DNA from: Streptomyces sp. BK239
GTDB taxonomy: Bacteria > Actinomycetota > Actinomycetes > Streptomycetales > Streptomycetaceae
Direction of reading: 5' to 3'
Assembly (NCBI RefSeq): GCF_004217285.1
Contig: NZ_SHKS01000007.1
Location: 1 to 64,000, forward strand
DNA length: 64,000 nt
Part shown: positions 39,969-49,279 of the stretch, in pieces
How the letters are laid out: each line of letters begins with the position of its first letter
Position numbering within the stretch: the first letter of the stretch is position 1
The notes under the pieces: model-generated
Told to the model about the DNA's origin: nothing
Databases searched by the model: none
Seen by the model: the letters and a program-made list of their open reading frames with translations, nothing else
Translations under genes and position numbers: made by a program

Positions 39969-40712
39969 TCAGCGCGAACGGCCGGGCGGGCGCGGAGCAG
40001 GGGCCTTCGCCACACCGGCCGGACGGCTGGCGGCGGCTGCCGGGCGAACCGGCGGGAGAGGGCCGGCCTCGCCAGTGAGCCGGTCGTCGCACCACTGCAG
40101 GGCCTCGCCCACCGTGTCGAAGCCGCCCTCGCGCAGGGTGTGCGTCCACGTCTCGGTGTCGACCTCTTCGACCACGACGCGGAACGGCGACGGGGCGCGC
40201 TCGTCCAGGGCGCGCAGGGCCACGACCACGACCATGTCGTCGGGGTCGTCGCTGGTGTAGGAGTAGCCCATAGCGTATTGGTCGCCGTCGCTGGCGAGGC
40301 GTCGCTCCAGCGCTCGCGAGGCCTCGTCCGCCGGCGGCGGGCCCAGTTCGGGGACGAGGCCGATGGCGTCGTGCGGGCAGCCGCGGTGGATGAGCCAGGA
40401 CTGCGCCATCGCGGGCAGCGGCAGCGGGGCCTGCTCGAAGCTGAACGTCTGCTTCTCGTAGTCCCGTTGCAGATGCACGGCGAGCACCTGGGGCGTGCCG
40501 GGGCGTCCCCAGGTCGCGGTGCGGTCGAACAGGACGTAGTAGCTGTGCGGCCCGTCGTGGTGTTCGGCGAGGGGGACGAGCATGTCCTCGTGGACGCCGA
40601 CCTTGCGGCAGAAGTCGAGGTATTTCTCCTCGTCGGCGTCGAGGTCGTCCAGATCGAAGTCGACTTGGGGGATGGACTTCCGGACCGGCTCCGGTTCGGT
40701 GGGAGACAACAA
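39969..40712 (-). CDS. hypothetical acidic protein
   Basis: A 247-residue protein. The N-terminus is very acidic (QVDFDLDDLDADEEKYLDFC). The middle has SYYVLFDRTATWGRPGTPQV, SWLIHRGCPHDAIGLVPELG and DDMVVVVALRALDERAPSPF, an alpha/beta fold with strands. A Pro/Ala tail ends it. It looks like a conserved plasmid hypothetical; no catalytic motif recognised. Monocistronic or first of a short unit ending before the SH3b gene. Confidence 0.7.
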   Translation of the reverse strand: MLSPTEPEPVRKSIPQVDFDLDDLDADEEKYLDFCRKVGVHEDMLVPLAEHHDGPHSYYVLFDRTATWGRPGTPQVLAVHLQRDYEKQTFSFEQAPLPLPAMAQSWLIHRGCPHDAIGLVPELGPPPADEASRALERRLASDGDQYAMGYSYTSDDPDDMVVVVALRALDERAPSPFRVVVEEVDTETWTHTLREGGFDTVGEALQWCDDRLTGEAGPLPPVRPAAAASRPAGVAKAPAPRPPGRSR

Positions 40713-40886
40713 GGGGCCTTTCGGTGGAGAGCCGCTGCGCCGGGGTGGACCGCGATCTGCCGGGTCGAGCTGGGGCCTTCGTCGTGCCCGGTGGCGGCTT
40801 CGAGGCGATGGTCGAGCGGGGAGACCGCGCGCCGGCGGGGTGGGTGTCGGCGCGGGTTCAAGGGGGATAGGCGACGCTCCGTGCGT

Positions 40887-41372
40887 TCAGCGGGTGGGAT
40901 GGTGCGCGGGGTTCGGTGCGGGACGGGGCAGACCCGGCATCGCGGTGGGCGGCGGAGCGGGCCGGGGCACGGGCGCGCGAGGGGTCAGCTGCGGGGAACG
41001 AGAGCGTGCCGCGTGGGTGCGGGCGCTCAGCGGCCGGCGAGTCATGCCCAGACGGCGGCCGACCTCGTCGTAGACGTCGTTGCCCACTCGCGGCCGGATC
41101 GCGACGACGTAGATCTCCTTATGGTGGACGGATTGGGCGGGCGCCGGGCGGACTCCGTAGACGACGCGCCAGTCCTTGCGCGAGTCCACGAACAGCTTCC
41201 TGAAGCCCTCCAGGTCACCGTCGAGGCGCAGCCCGAAGCGCTGCCCGTTCACGACTTCTTGCAGGTAGGCGAGAGTGAGGTCGCGTACATCGCTTGGGGC
41301 CTGGAGGAGATCGGTCAGCGCGCGCGGGTCGAAGCTCAGTCCGAAGGCGGGCTGTCCCTGTCCCGCGGTCAT
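40887..41372 (-). CDS. RelE/ParE-like toxin-fold protein with proline tail
   Basis: A 161-residue protein. Residues 10-105 follow the RelE/ParE fold: LQAPSDVRDLTLAYLQEVVN (helices), LRLDGDLEGFRKLFVDSRKD, WRVVYGVRPAP, EIYVVAIRPRVGNDVYDEVG. In this family such proteins cut mRNA at the ribosome or poison gyrase. The last 50 residues are Pro/Arg/Thr-rich and atypical. It overlaps the upstream DUF4913 gene by 4 bases, and no classical antitoxin is adjacent, so the DUF4913 protein may be partner or bystander. Confidence 0.65.
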   Translation of the reverse strand: MTAGQGQPAFGLSFDPRALTDLLQAPSDVRDLTLAYLQEVVNGQRFGLRLDGDLEGFRKLFVDSRKDWRVVYGVRPAPAQSVHHKEIYVVAIRPRVGNDVYDEVGRRLGMTRRPLSARTHAARSRSPQLTPRAPVPRPAPPPTAMPGLPRPAPNPAHHPTR

Positions 41373-42019
41373 GACGTCGGCTCGTCCGGCTCGGCGGGCC
41401 CTGTGGCTTCCGCCGTGGCCGCCGTCTCCGTGCGTACGGAGGGCGGCGGGCTAGGCAGGAGACGGTGTGCAGACCGGTCGGGAGAGGTCATGCAGGCCGA
41501 CAGCGGGCCGCCCGGTGCACGGATCGCGGCGACGGCGTGGGTGAGGAAGTCCCGGTGCCACACAAACAGGCCAGCGAGCCCGGATTCGGGGTCCTTGTGC
41601 TGCTGGTAGGCGAGCCACAAGGCATGCAGCCAGGCCACGACGTCGTCGTGCTCCTGCCACTGCAGGCACCAGGGCGCCGCGGTGGTGACCTCCGCCCCGT
41701 AGACCGGGAGGAAGAAGTCGTCAACCCAGTCGGACAGGGCGTCGAGTTCGTCCTCGCGTTCCTCTCCGTCCAGTTCCAGGATCGGACGGGGCTCCGATGG
41801 AGCAGCGGTCGGCGAGCCGCCGAGTCCCGGCATGCCGAACGCGGCGAACGGTGATTCACTCGGCGACGGGGCGGACGCGAGGTGGTCGAGTTGCTGAGCC
41901 TGTTGCGCCGACTGCTCCATGAGCCGCCGCACGCTCGCCTCGATTCCCTCCAGCTGCGGATCCGGAATACGAAGCGGCTCCAACTCTCCACCGTCGGCGG
42001 GTTTTGCGGATTCGGGCAT
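41369..42019 (-). CDS. DUF4913 domain protein
   Basis: A 216-residue protein. Residues 95-177 are the DUF4913 pattern: LSDWVDDFFLPVYGAEVTTA, WCLQWQEHDDVVAWLHALW, LFVWHRDFLTHAVAAIRAP. DUF4913 is widespread in actinobacterial plasmids and integrative elements; function unknown. The N-terminal 90 residues are helical (ASVRRLMEQSAQQAQQLDHL) with an acidic linker. Coupled to the RelE-like gene downstream. Confidence 0.8.
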   Translation of the reverse strand: MPESAKPADGGELEPLRIPDPQLEGIEASVRRLMEQSAQQAQQLDHLASAPSPSESPFAAFGMPGLGGSPTAAPSEPRPILELDGEEREDELDALSDWVDDFFLPVYGAEVTTAAPWCLQWQEHDDVVAWLHALWLAYQQHKDPESGLAGLFVWHRDFLTHAVAAIRAPGGPLSACMTSPDRSAHRLLPSPPPSVRTETAATAEATGPAEPDEPTS

Positions 42020-42171
42020 TGAGAAGTTCGGCCTCCTACGAGACGCGGAATGAGGGAAGTGCGGGGGCGCTCTCGCGCGCATCCGCCGGCGGATTGCACG
42101 TTGCTTCGGCGGTATTCCGCCGACGGCTGCGCATGGAAGCTGGTCGCCGTGGCGACGGGCAAGGGCCCGGC

Positions 42172-42927
42172 TCAGGCAGTGAGAACCACGTCGTCCTGCG
42201 CAAGGGACTCGCGGATCGTCTCGGTGAGCCGGTCGGCCGCGATCGACGCGTAGTGCTCGGTCTTCTCCACGCCGATGAAGTCCCGGCCTTCCAGCAGGGC
42301 GGCCACGCCCGTGGAGCCGGAGCCTGCGCAGAAATCGAGGACCGTGCCGCCCTCGGGGCTGATCTTGACCAGCTCGCGCATCACCTCGACCGGCTTCTGC
42401 GTGATGTGCTGGCGCTTCGCGCCCGAGGGCTGCGACGCCGAGTACATGCCGGGCAGATAGACGGGGTTGCGGGAGCCGTCGATCGGCCCCTTGCTGGCCC
42501 AGACGATGAACTCGCAGTTCTGGGTGAACCGGCCCTTCTGGGGCCTGGCCTGCGGCTTGTGCCAGGCCAGGACACCGCGCCACAGCCATCCGGCAGCCTG
42601 GATCGCGTCCGTCGTGGTCGGGAGTTGGCGCCAGTCGGTGAACAGCAGGGCGGTCCCGCCGGTCTTGGTGAGGCGGTGGGCTTCGGTCATGATCTGCGTC
42701 AGCCAGAACGCGTAGGACCTCTGGTCCATGTTCTCGCCGGTGAAGTCGGCAAGGTCGTTCTTGGAATCAGCGGAGGTGTACTTCTGCTTCGCGGAGCGCG
42801 TGGTGCGCTCCTTCGCAGTCCGGCCTCCGCTGTTATACGGCGGGTCAGTGACGACGGAGTCGACGCAGCCGTCCGGAAGGCTGGAGAGAACGGCCAGAGC
42901 ATCGCCCTGGTGAAGGGAAAAAGGCAA
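42172..42927 (-). CDS. DNA methyltransferase (adenine-N6/cytosine-N4 type)
   Basis: A 251-residue modification enzyme of the amino-methyltransferase class. Motif IV is TDPPYNS (DPPY at residues 28-31) and motif I is DFCAGSGSTGVA near residue 200, so the order is IV then I (beta class). QKPVEVMRELV before motif I is typical. No restriction enzyme gene is adjacent, so it is an orphan that may protect plasmid DNA or mark transfer. The ATG lies far (about 160 bases) from a degenerate copy of the shared operator at 43.1 kb. Confidence 0.9.
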   Translation of the reverse strand: MPFSLHQGDALAVLSSLPDGCVDSVVTDPPYNSGGRTAKERTTRSAKQKYTSADSKNDLADFTGENMDQRSYAFWLTQIMTEAHRLTKTGGTALLFTDWRQLPTTTDAIQAAGWLWRGVLAWHKPQARPQKGRFTQNCEFIVWASKGPIDGSRNPVYLPGMYSASQPSGAKRQHITQKPVEVMRELVKISPEGGTVLDFCAGSGSTGVAALLEGRDFIGVEKTEHYASIAADRLTETIRESLAQDDVVLTA

Positions 42928-43439
42928 AGAGGAACCCCGATTCGGTGCGGAAACGCGGAGGGAAATAGCCGCCTCGCGCAGGAGTCCTCGCGGGCCGGAA
43001 GAGGGTATGCAGAAGCCCAGGGCCGCAGAGCGAGGAGGGCGAGGGGGAGTCCAAAAACTGTAGAGGCGAAACCGCCGACGACCAAGAAGTGCTCTGTCGA
43101 GGTATCGGTTTCCGGCACCTCACGCCGGCTATTTGGTCAACCGCCGATCCGCGCCTACTGTTTTTGAACCGCCCGGCGCACCCGCCGCTGGCTACTCCTC
43201 TGCCACATCTCACGGAGGTACCCTCTGCCCCGGCATACGTAGCTCACAGCCCGGCCACACGGAGCGAGCGGCAACTCGCCCACACCGGTCCGCCTTTGAT
43301 CGCCCACCCCGGCCGCCGCGCCCTTCCGAGACGCCTCGCGCACGCGGCACGCCGGACACCGCACCCCCAAGGACACGTTCATGACGTCTCGCTGCCAACC
43401 CATGCCCGAAACCGCTGACCGGCGAGCGGTCCGCTCGGG
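42928..43439. promoter_or_regulatory. divergent intergenic region with degenerate shared operator
   Basis: 512 bases between the leftward methyltransferase and the rightward secretion operon. At 43123-43145 the minus strand reads CGGCGGTTGACCAAATAGCC followed by GGCG, a relaxed version of the palindrome at 39.9 and 63.6 kb, preceded by GATC. A 20-codon mini-frame (ATG 43381, TGA 43441-43443) overlaps the TTG of the next gene and may couple its translation or mark a frame slip in its N-terminus. Confidence 0.45.
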
Positions 43440-44576
43440 TTGAAGGGGCTCGCCGCCGGCATCGGCGTCGTCTTCCTCTCCCCGATCCTGATCGCCGGCA
43501 CCGGCATGATGCTGGCCTCCTCGGCCGACGCCGTGCAGATCAGCGGCTCCTTCAGCAACTGCCTGACCGACATCGACAGCGACAAGGTCGCCGAACAGGT
43601 CACCACGATCCTCGACGGCGCCTCCGGTAAGGACGTGCACGTCGAGGGCCTGGATCTGCCCGCCGAGCAGGTCCCCAACGCCCAGACCATCGTGGCCGCC
43701 GGCCTCTCCCTCGACGTCCCCAAGAAGGGACAGATCATCGCGCTCGCCACGGCGATGCAGGAGAGCCGATTGCGCAACCTCTCCTACGGCGACCGCGACT
43801 CCCTCGGCCTCTTCCAGCAGCGCCCTTCCCAGGGCTGGGGCAGCGCCGAACAGATCCGCGACCCCACGTACGCGAGCGAGCAGTTCTACAAGCATTTGCT
43901 CAAGGTGAGCGGGTGGCAGCAGATGACCGTCACCCAGGCCGCACAAGCCGTGCAGAAGTCCGGCCTGCCGGACGCATACGCGCAGTGGGAGAAGCTGGCC
44001 ACCGCGCTGCAAGGTGCCATCGCCAAGACCTTCCCCGGCGGCGGTGACGCGGACGGCAAGGACACGGACCAGCACCAGGACCAGGACCAGCAGTCGGCCA
44101 CGACCGGCTGCGTGCCTGGCCAGGACGGTCCCGGGTTCGGCCGCATCCCCGAGGGGAGCGTCCCCAAGGGTTACTCGATCCCCAAGGACGCAGATCCGAA
44201 GGCGCGCAAGGCCATCGCCTGGGCGATGCAGCAGCTCGGCACGCTCTACCAGTGGGGCGGATCCTGCACGAACTCGCACGGCCCCGATCCCATGGGCCGC
44301 TGCGACTGCAGCTCGCTGATGCAGCAGGCGTACGCCCACGTCGGTGTCACGCTCACTCGCACCACGTACACGCAGGTGGGCGAGGGCAAAGCGGTCTCGC
44401 CCGCCCATCTCAAGCCCGGTGACCTGATCTTCAGCCGCGGCAGCGCCGCACGGCCCGAGCACGTCGGCATGTACATGGGCGAGGGCCTCGTCATCGAGGC
44501 ACCCCGCACCACCAAGCCGGTCCGGATCACCCCGATCAAGGACTGGACGATCCTCGCCGCCCGCCGCATCCTCTGA
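43440..44576 (+). CDS. secretion-system cell-wall hydrolase: transglycosylase-like plus NlpC/P60
   Basis: A 378-residue protein that would open peptidoglycan for the conjugation channel. An N-terminal membrane helix (GLAAGIGVVFLSPILIAG) is followed by a lysozyme-like region (IIALATAMQESRLRNLSYG, DSLGLFQQRPSQGWG), an acidic linker, and an NlpC/P60 peptidase with catalytic Cys290 in RCDCSSLMQQAY and His341 in PEHVGMYMG. This VirB1-like pair is typical of actinobacterial type IV secretion clusters. The TTG start overlaps the stop of a 20-codon frame (TTGA); joining that frame by one base would give a basic cytoplasmic lead, so the true N-terminus is uncertain. Confidence 0.88.
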   Translation: MKGLAAGIGVVFLSPILIAGTGMMLASSADAVQISGSFSNCLTDIDSDKVAEQVTTILDGASGKDVHVEGLDLPAEQVPNAQTIVAAGLSLDVPKKGQIIALATAMQESRLRNLSYGDRDSLGLFQQRPSQGWGSAEQIRDPTYASEQFYKHLLKVSGWQQMTVTQAAQAVQKSGLPDAYAQWEKLATALQGAIAKTFPGGGDADGKDTDQHQDQDQQSATTGCVPGQDGPGFGRIPEGSVPKGYSIPKDADPKARKAIAWAMQQLGTLYQWGGSCTNSHGPDPMGRCDCSSLMQQAYAHVGVTLTRTTYTQVGEGKAVSPAHLKPGDLIFSRGSAARPEHVGMYMGEGLVIEAPRTTKPVRITPIKDWTILAARRIL

Positions 44577-44718
44577 CGCCGCACCCGCCCGGCTTCGCCC
44601 CGGGGCGGTCCGGCCTTGCGGCCACTTCCACGCCTTCGCGCACCTCCCCCTCCGCTTTCTTTCACCTTCCCTGCCAGCCCTCGCTGGGCCCGCGTATGCA
44701 AGGAGCCCCACCACCCCT

Positions 44719-45033
44719 ATGTCCGTCCCCCTCGCAGGCCGCGTCATCCAGCTCGCCTACGACCCAGGAATCTCGCCCAAGGGCGGCGGCCTGCCCGGCC
44801 TGAGCGTGCTGAAGAACGTCGTCAACTCGATCAACATGTTCGGCATCATCGCCGTCGTCGGCGCCCTCGCCGTCTCGCTCGGCGTCTGGGCCTGGGGCCA
44901 CCACACCGGTGGCCACCAGGCCGAGGCCAACGGGAAGAAAGGCGCCGTCGTCGCCGCAGGCGCCGCCCTCGGTCTGGGTGCCGCGAACGGCATCGTGGCC
45001 TTCTTCTCCGGCCTGGGCTCGCAGGTCCACTGA
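44719..45033 (+). CDS. DUF6112 family small membrane protein
   Basis: A 104-residue protein with two membrane segments (MFGIIAVVGALAVSLGVWAW and GAVVAAGAALGLGAANGIVA) preceded by PGLSVLKNVVNSIN. This matches DUF6112 proteins of actinobacterial type IV secretion operons, which are VirB2-like in size and topology and may form the channel or pilus-like core. ATG 44719; the next gene starts on its stop (TGATG). Confidence 0.85.
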   Translation: MSVPLAGRVIQLAYDPGISPKGGGLPGLSVLKNVVNSINMFGIIAVVGALAVSLGVWAWGHHTGGHQAEANGKKGAVVAAGAALGLGAANGIVAFFSGLGSQVH

Positions 45034-45725
45034 TGCGGAAACGATCCCCCTCCCTCTCACTGTCCTCGTACGGCTCGGGGTGGTCGGCCAACCGACGCAT
45101 CGCGACCGTCGCCGCCGCCGTCGCCGTCCTGCTCGCCATCGCCGGGGTCGTTGCCATGCTGACTGGGGGCGGGACCAGCCACCAGGCTCCGGACACCGCG
45201 GCAGCTGCCCCTACGGGCAGCCCGTCCTCCTCCGAGGCCGCACCGAAGCCTTCATCCGGATCCGGGTCGGTGCCCAAGCCGCCGCAGATCTCCGAGCCGG
45301 TCGCCTACGCCAAGGCAGCGGCCCAGATGTTGTGGTCCTACGACACCCGTGACACCAGCCGCGACGAGCAGCTCGCCGGCATGCGCGCCTGGATGACCAC
45401 CGAGACCGAGTACGCCGACTGGGCCTCGGTCTCCGGCCAGGTTCCCGACCCGGTCCTGTGGTCGAGGATGGCCGACCAGGACCAGCAGGCCACCGCCCAC
45501 GTCACCGAGGGCCACTATCCCGGCGCGTTCAAGCAGGCGCTGGCCGAAGACCCGTCCGCGATCACCGAGGCGTACATCTACGTCGTCACCGTCAACGGCA
45601 AGCAGACGCTCAGCTGGAAGAAGGGCGGCGGCGGGGCCGAGGGACGGGCCGTGACCCTCGCCGTCCAGTGCCGCCCGAACCACGACTGCACCCTGGCCGC
45701 CATCGCTCCGAGCGTCACTCAGTGA
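45033..45725 (+). CDS. TcpC/VirB8-like conjugation protein
   Basis: A 230-residue bitopic protein: basic cytoplasmic start, one helix (IATVAAAVAVLLAIAGVVAM, about residues 24-43), a Ser/Pro linker, then an extracytoplasmic alpha/beta domain (QMLWSYDTRDTSRDEQLAGM; EAYIYVVTVNGKQTLSW). This is the architecture of VirB8/TcpC channel components. Two cysteines near the end could pair. ATG 45033 overlaps the DUF6112 stop. Assignment rests on architecture and position. Confidence 0.75.
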   Translation: MRKRSPSLSLSSYGSGWSANRRIATVAAAVAVLLAIAGVVAMLTGGGTSHQAPDTAAAAPTGSPSSSEAAPKPSSGSGSVPKPPQISEPVAYAKAAAQMLWSYDTRDTSRDEQLAGMRAWMTTETEYADWASVSGQVPDPVLWSRMADQDQQATAHVTEGHYPGAFKQALAEDPSAITEAYIYVVTVNGKQTLSWKKGGGGAEGRAVTLAVQCRPNHDCTLAAIAPSVTQ

Positions 45726-45762
45726 CCCGCGCCTGAGACAAGAAAAGGAGGAGTAACTCCTC

Positions 45763-47136
45763 GTGGGTTTCTGTGATTACCCCCTGGCCGACAAACTGTG
45801 CACGGTCGGTGAGGCGGTGGATTTCGCCTCGGATCCCGGCAAGGCCATCGGTGACTGGATGGCGAAGTCCGCAGGTGAACTGGCTGCTGCTGCAGCCGAT
45901 TTGGCCGCCGAGGCAGTCAACACCACCACGAAGGTTGACCTCAACGCGACGTGGTTCGTCGACAACTACGAGATGCTGCTGCCACTGGGCCTGGTCCTGC
46001 TGGTCGCCACATTCTGCGCGCAATTGGTCCGGGCCGCCGTCAGACGCGACGGACAAGCTCTGACTCAGGCATTCACCGGCACCATGAGCGGCGTCCTGTT
46101 CGCCTTCTCCGCCATCGCCCTGACCACAGTCGCCGTCGAAGCGGTCGACGCCGTCAGCGACGGCCTGTTCAAGACCGCACACCTGAACATCGAGTCGGCC
46201 GTGCGACGCATCGTCAAGGTCAACCAGATACCGGGCCTGTCCGGGCTGGGCTGGCTCGTTGCGGTCGTCGCCGGGCTCGGCGCTGCCATCGGCGCCTTCC
46301 TCTACTGGTGCGTAATGATGGTCCGCAAGGTCGGCATCCTCGTCATGGTCACCCTCGCCGTGTTCGCGTCCGCCGGCGGCGGCTGGGAAGTCGCCCGGCG
46401 CTGGCGCAAGGGCTGGATCGAAGCCACCGCCACCCTGGTCGTCTCGAAGCTCCTGATGACCGTGATCTTCGTGCTCGGTATCGCCGCCATGGGCAAGACC
46501 GAGGCCAAGGACGGCATCGCCGCCCTCGCCGACGTCATGTCCGGCATCGTGATCATGATCCTGGTGCTGCTGTGCCCGTACGCGGTCTTCAAGTTCGTGC
46601 ACTGGGCGGCCGACGGGACCGACGGGGAGTCCATCCACCGTGCCGGCGGCGCCGGTGCGCAGATCGCGAAGGCTCACGCCGAGAAGGCCGCCCGCAGGGC
46701 CGCCGCCGCCGCGGCCACCGCCGGAACCGGTGGCGCTGCGGCCGGCGCCGGCGTGGGTGCCGCACCGCAGGGCCCCGACGGCGGTGGGTTCCCCGGCGAC
46801 ATCGCTGCCAGCCCGACCGGCGGAGGCGGCGAGGGCAAGGAGGGATCGCAGAGCGGCGGAACGGGTGCCTCGCCAGGCGGCGACGGGGTCAAGTCCGGCC
46901 TGGAGAAGGCCGTTCAGCCCGCGCCGACGAGTGTGTCCGACGACACCAGCGGCCAGGTGGGCGGCAGCCCGGGGCCGGGCGGATCCGGCGCGAGTACCGC
47001 GTCAGGGCAGAGCGGCGGATGGCAGTCCACCCCGCCGACCACAACCCCGCCGCCGCAGGGCGCACCCCCGTCCTCCGGAACGCAGAACGCCCCGTCCAGC
47101 GGGGCGAGCGGGCCGCCGCCTCCGAGCGGCCTGTGA
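45763..47136 (+). CDS. VirB6/TrbL-like channel protein
   Basis: A 457-residue polytopic protein. GTG 45763 follows a strong AAAGGAGGAG site. Hydrophobic segments start at about 70 (MLLPLGLVLLVATFCAQLV), 105, 165 (LGWLVAVVAGLGAAIGAFLY), 190 (VGILVMVTLAVFASAGGG), 225 (LVVSKLLMTVIFVLGIAAMG) and 255 (VMSGIVIMILVLLCPYAVFK). The last 150 residues are a Gly/Ser/Pro-rich cytoplasmic tail. Position between the VirB8-like and SCO6880 genes supports a VirB6-type inner channel role. Confidence 0.85.
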   Translation: MGFCDYPLADKLCTVGEAVDFASDPGKAIGDWMAKSAGELAAAAADLAAEAVNTTTKVDLNATWFVDNYEMLLPLGLVLLVATFCAQLVRAAVRRDGQALTQAFTGTMSGVLFAFSAIALTTVAVEAVDAVSDGLFKTAHLNIESAVRRIVKVNQIPGLSGLGWLVAVVAGLGAAIGAFLYWCVMMVRKVGILVMVTLAVFASAGGGWEVARRWRKGWIEATATLVVSKLLMTVIFVLGIAAMGKTEAKDGIAALADVMSGIVIMILVLLCPYAVFKFVHWAADGTDGESIHRAGGAGAQIAKAHAEKAARRAAAAAATAGTGGAAAGAGVGAAPQGPDGGGFPGDIAASPTGGGGEGKEGSQSGGTGASPGGDGVKSGLEKAVQPAPTSVSDDTSGQVGGSPGPGGSGASTASGQSGGWQSTPPTTTPPPQGAPPSSGTQNAPSSGASGPPPPSGL

Positions 47137-47217
47137 TTCCCTGACCGACTCCCAGGGGCGGGACGTGCACGCGCCCTCCCGTCCCCGGGTTCAACCCGCG
47201 CCTCCAGGACCCGCCCC

Positions 47218-48690
47218 ATGACTGATCTCTCCGTCGCCCCGGTCACGGTGAAGTTCCCGCACCGGAGCCGCCGCGGCATCCTCCTCGGCCTTTCCCTGCC
47301 CCAACTCGTCCTCGTCTCCTGCACGCTGGCCCTGCTGCTGATGACGGTGATCTCCACCGGCCTGCTCGGCGCCATCGCCCTGGCCCCGCTGTGGGCGGCA
47401 TCCGGCGCACTCGTCGCGATCCGCCGGCACGGCCGCTCCCTCATCGACTGGGCACCGATCGTCACCCGGTACGCGCACCGCCGTCGCACCGGCCAGACCC
47501 TCTGGCTCGCCCGGCCCGTCACCCGGCCCCGGCAAGACGGCGTCCTCCACCTGCCCGGCACCACCGCTTCCCTCAAGGTCGTCACCCCCGGCGACTCCGC
47601 CAACGGCGCCGCAGCCGTCCACGACCCGCACCAGCAGACCCTGACCGCCATCGCCCGCGTCACCAGCCGCGCCTTCGCCCTCCTCGACCCCGCCACCCAG
47701 AACCACAACGTGAGCAGCTGGGGACGCGCGCTCGCTGGCATTGCCCGCACCGGGCACATCGCCACCGTCCAGGTGCTAGAACGCACCGTCCCCGACAGCG
47801 GCGACACCCTCACCCGCCACTGGACCCACCACGGACAGCCCCAGACCCCCGTCGCCGGACAGATCTATTCCGAACTGGTCGCCTCGGCCGGCCCCGCCGC
47901 CGCCCCGCACGAGACCTACCTCGCCATCTCCCTCGACCTCAAGGCCGCCCGACGCCTGATCTCACAGGCAGGCGGAGGGCTGCCTGGGGCGTTCACCGTC
48001 ATGGAGCAGACCACCGCCTCCATCGCGCAGGCTGCCCGCAACGCCGGGCTCCAGGTCACCGGCTGGCTGAGCGCGCGGGAAATCGCCGCCGTCATCCGCA
48101 CCGCCTACGACCCGAAGGCCCTCGCCGCGCTCCAGCAGTGGTCCGAGACCGGCCGCGCCGAGGCCGACCCCGCAGCCGCCGGTCCCGTCGTCCAGTTCGA
48201 GGAGTACGACCGCCTCGCCACCGACAGCGCGCGGCACGCAACGTACTGGGTGGAGAACTGGCCGAGGACCGAGATGGGAGCCGGGTTCCTGCACGGGCTG
48301 ATGTTCACGGCCGGCGTGCGCCGCAGCCTCTCCCTCATATACGTGCCGCAGGGGCTCGAGTCCGCACTGCGGGACGTCCAGCGCAAGAAGGCCGCGATCA
48401 TCGCCGACGCCAACGAGCGCGCACGCCGCGGACAGGTCGATTCCGAAGAGGACTCCGCCGAGTACGCCGACGTCAAACTCCGCGAACGCCAGCTCATCGC
48501 CGGACACGCGGATGTAGCACTGACCGGCCTGGTCACCGTCACCGCCGAGACCGACGCCCTCCTGGACGCCGCCTGCGCACAGATCGAGACCCACGCCGTC
48601 ACCTCCGGTGTCGACCTTCGTCGGCTCAACTACCAGCAGCCGGACGCCTTCGCCCTCACCGCGCTCCCGCTCGCCCGCACCGCCCTGTGA
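47218..48690 (+). CDS. SCO6880 family type IV secretion protein
   Basis: A 490-residue protein. Two N-terminal membrane helices (GLSLPQLVLVSCTLALLLM and GLLGAIALAPLWAASGALVA) precede a cytoplasmic domain with TGHIATVQVLERTVPDSGDT, VEQTTASIAQAARN-like helices and a long charged helix (DVQRKKAAIIADANERARRG). This is the SCO6880 layout, found before a VirB4-like ATPase in streptomycete secretion clusters; a VirB3/PrgI-like start fused to the N-terminal half of VirB4 is a fair description. ATG 47218. Confidence 0.88.
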   Translation: MTDLSVAPVTVKFPHRSRRGILLGLSLPQLVLVSCTLALLLMTVISTGLLGAIALAPLWAASGALVAIRRHGRSLIDWAPIVTRYAHRRRTGQTLWLARPVTRPRQDGVLHLPGTTASLKVVTPGDSANGAAAVHDPHQQTLTAIARVTSRAFALLDPATQNHNVSSWGRALAGIARTGHIATVQVLERTVPDSGDTLTRHWTHHGQPQTPVAGQIYSELVASAGPAAAPHETYLAISLDLKAARRLISQAGGGLPGAFTVMEQTTASIAQAARNAGLQVTGWLSAREIAAVIRTAYDPKALAALQQWSETGRAEADPAAAGPVVQFEEYDRLATDSARHATYWVENWPRTEMGAGFLHGLMFTAGVRRSLSLIYVPQGLESALRDVQRKKAAIIADANERARRGQVDSEEDSAEYADVKLRERQLIAGHADVALTGLVTVTAETDALLDAACAQIETHAVTSGVDLRRLNYQQPDAFALTALPLARTAL

Positions 48691-48789
48691 ACCAGCCGCG
48701 CCCGTGTGCACCCTGACCCACCGCACTCCGGCTCACCTGCGACGGGACGCCCCCACTGCCCTGCCTACCGGCAGGAAGGACCACCACCT

Positions 48790-49251
48790 TTGACCTCTCC
48801 TACGCGCCCCGACGACGCGCACCCCTACCTCCGCGCCGCGAGCGCCGGCATCCGCCACCACGCACGGGCCTTGGCACCGTCGGACGCGGACACGCCCAAG
48901 CCCGGAGATCGTCCGCACCTTGACGTGCTGCACGCCCACCTCACCGCTCTGCTCCAGCTTCTGGACCGGCTCGCCGACAACACCCGGCCCCCGCACCCGG
49001 CCGCCGGACGTCACCTGGCCACCGCCCACACCAGGCTCTGGCAGGCCACCAGCGAAGTCCACGCCGCCTTCCACCTGCTGCCCGGCACACCCCTGGCCGA
49101 CGCTGAGACAAGCGCCTGCCCTCCAGAGCGGCTCCCCGAGGGCCCGCCCGTGCTGACGATCTGCCAGCGCCACCTCGCCGCCGGCCACGTCGTCCGCCGC
49201 AAGACCACCCCCACCGACCTCCGCCCGCACAGCGCGGCCTGCGTGCGATGA
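48790..49251 (+). CDS. hypothetical His-rich protein in secretion operon
   Basis: A 153-residue protein from TTG 48790 with AGGAAGGA 9 bases upstream. It is helical and His-rich (LRAASAGIRHHARALA; LDVLHAHLTALLQLLDRLAD; GRHLATAHTRLWQATSEVHA) with a C-terminal LTICQRHLAAGHVVRRKTT. Found between the SCO6880 and VirB4-like genes. No family recognised; a His/Cys pair could bind metal. Confidence 0.65.
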   Translation: MTSPTRPDDAHPYLRAASAGIRHHARALAPSDADTPKPGDRPHLDVLHAHLTALLQLLDRLADNTRPPHPAAGRHLATAHTRLWQATSEVHAAFHLLPGTPLADAETSACPPERLPEGPPVLTICQRHLAAGHVVRRKTTPTDLRPHSAACVR

Positions 49252-49279
49252 GCACCACCCGTAGAATCGAGGGCCCCAG

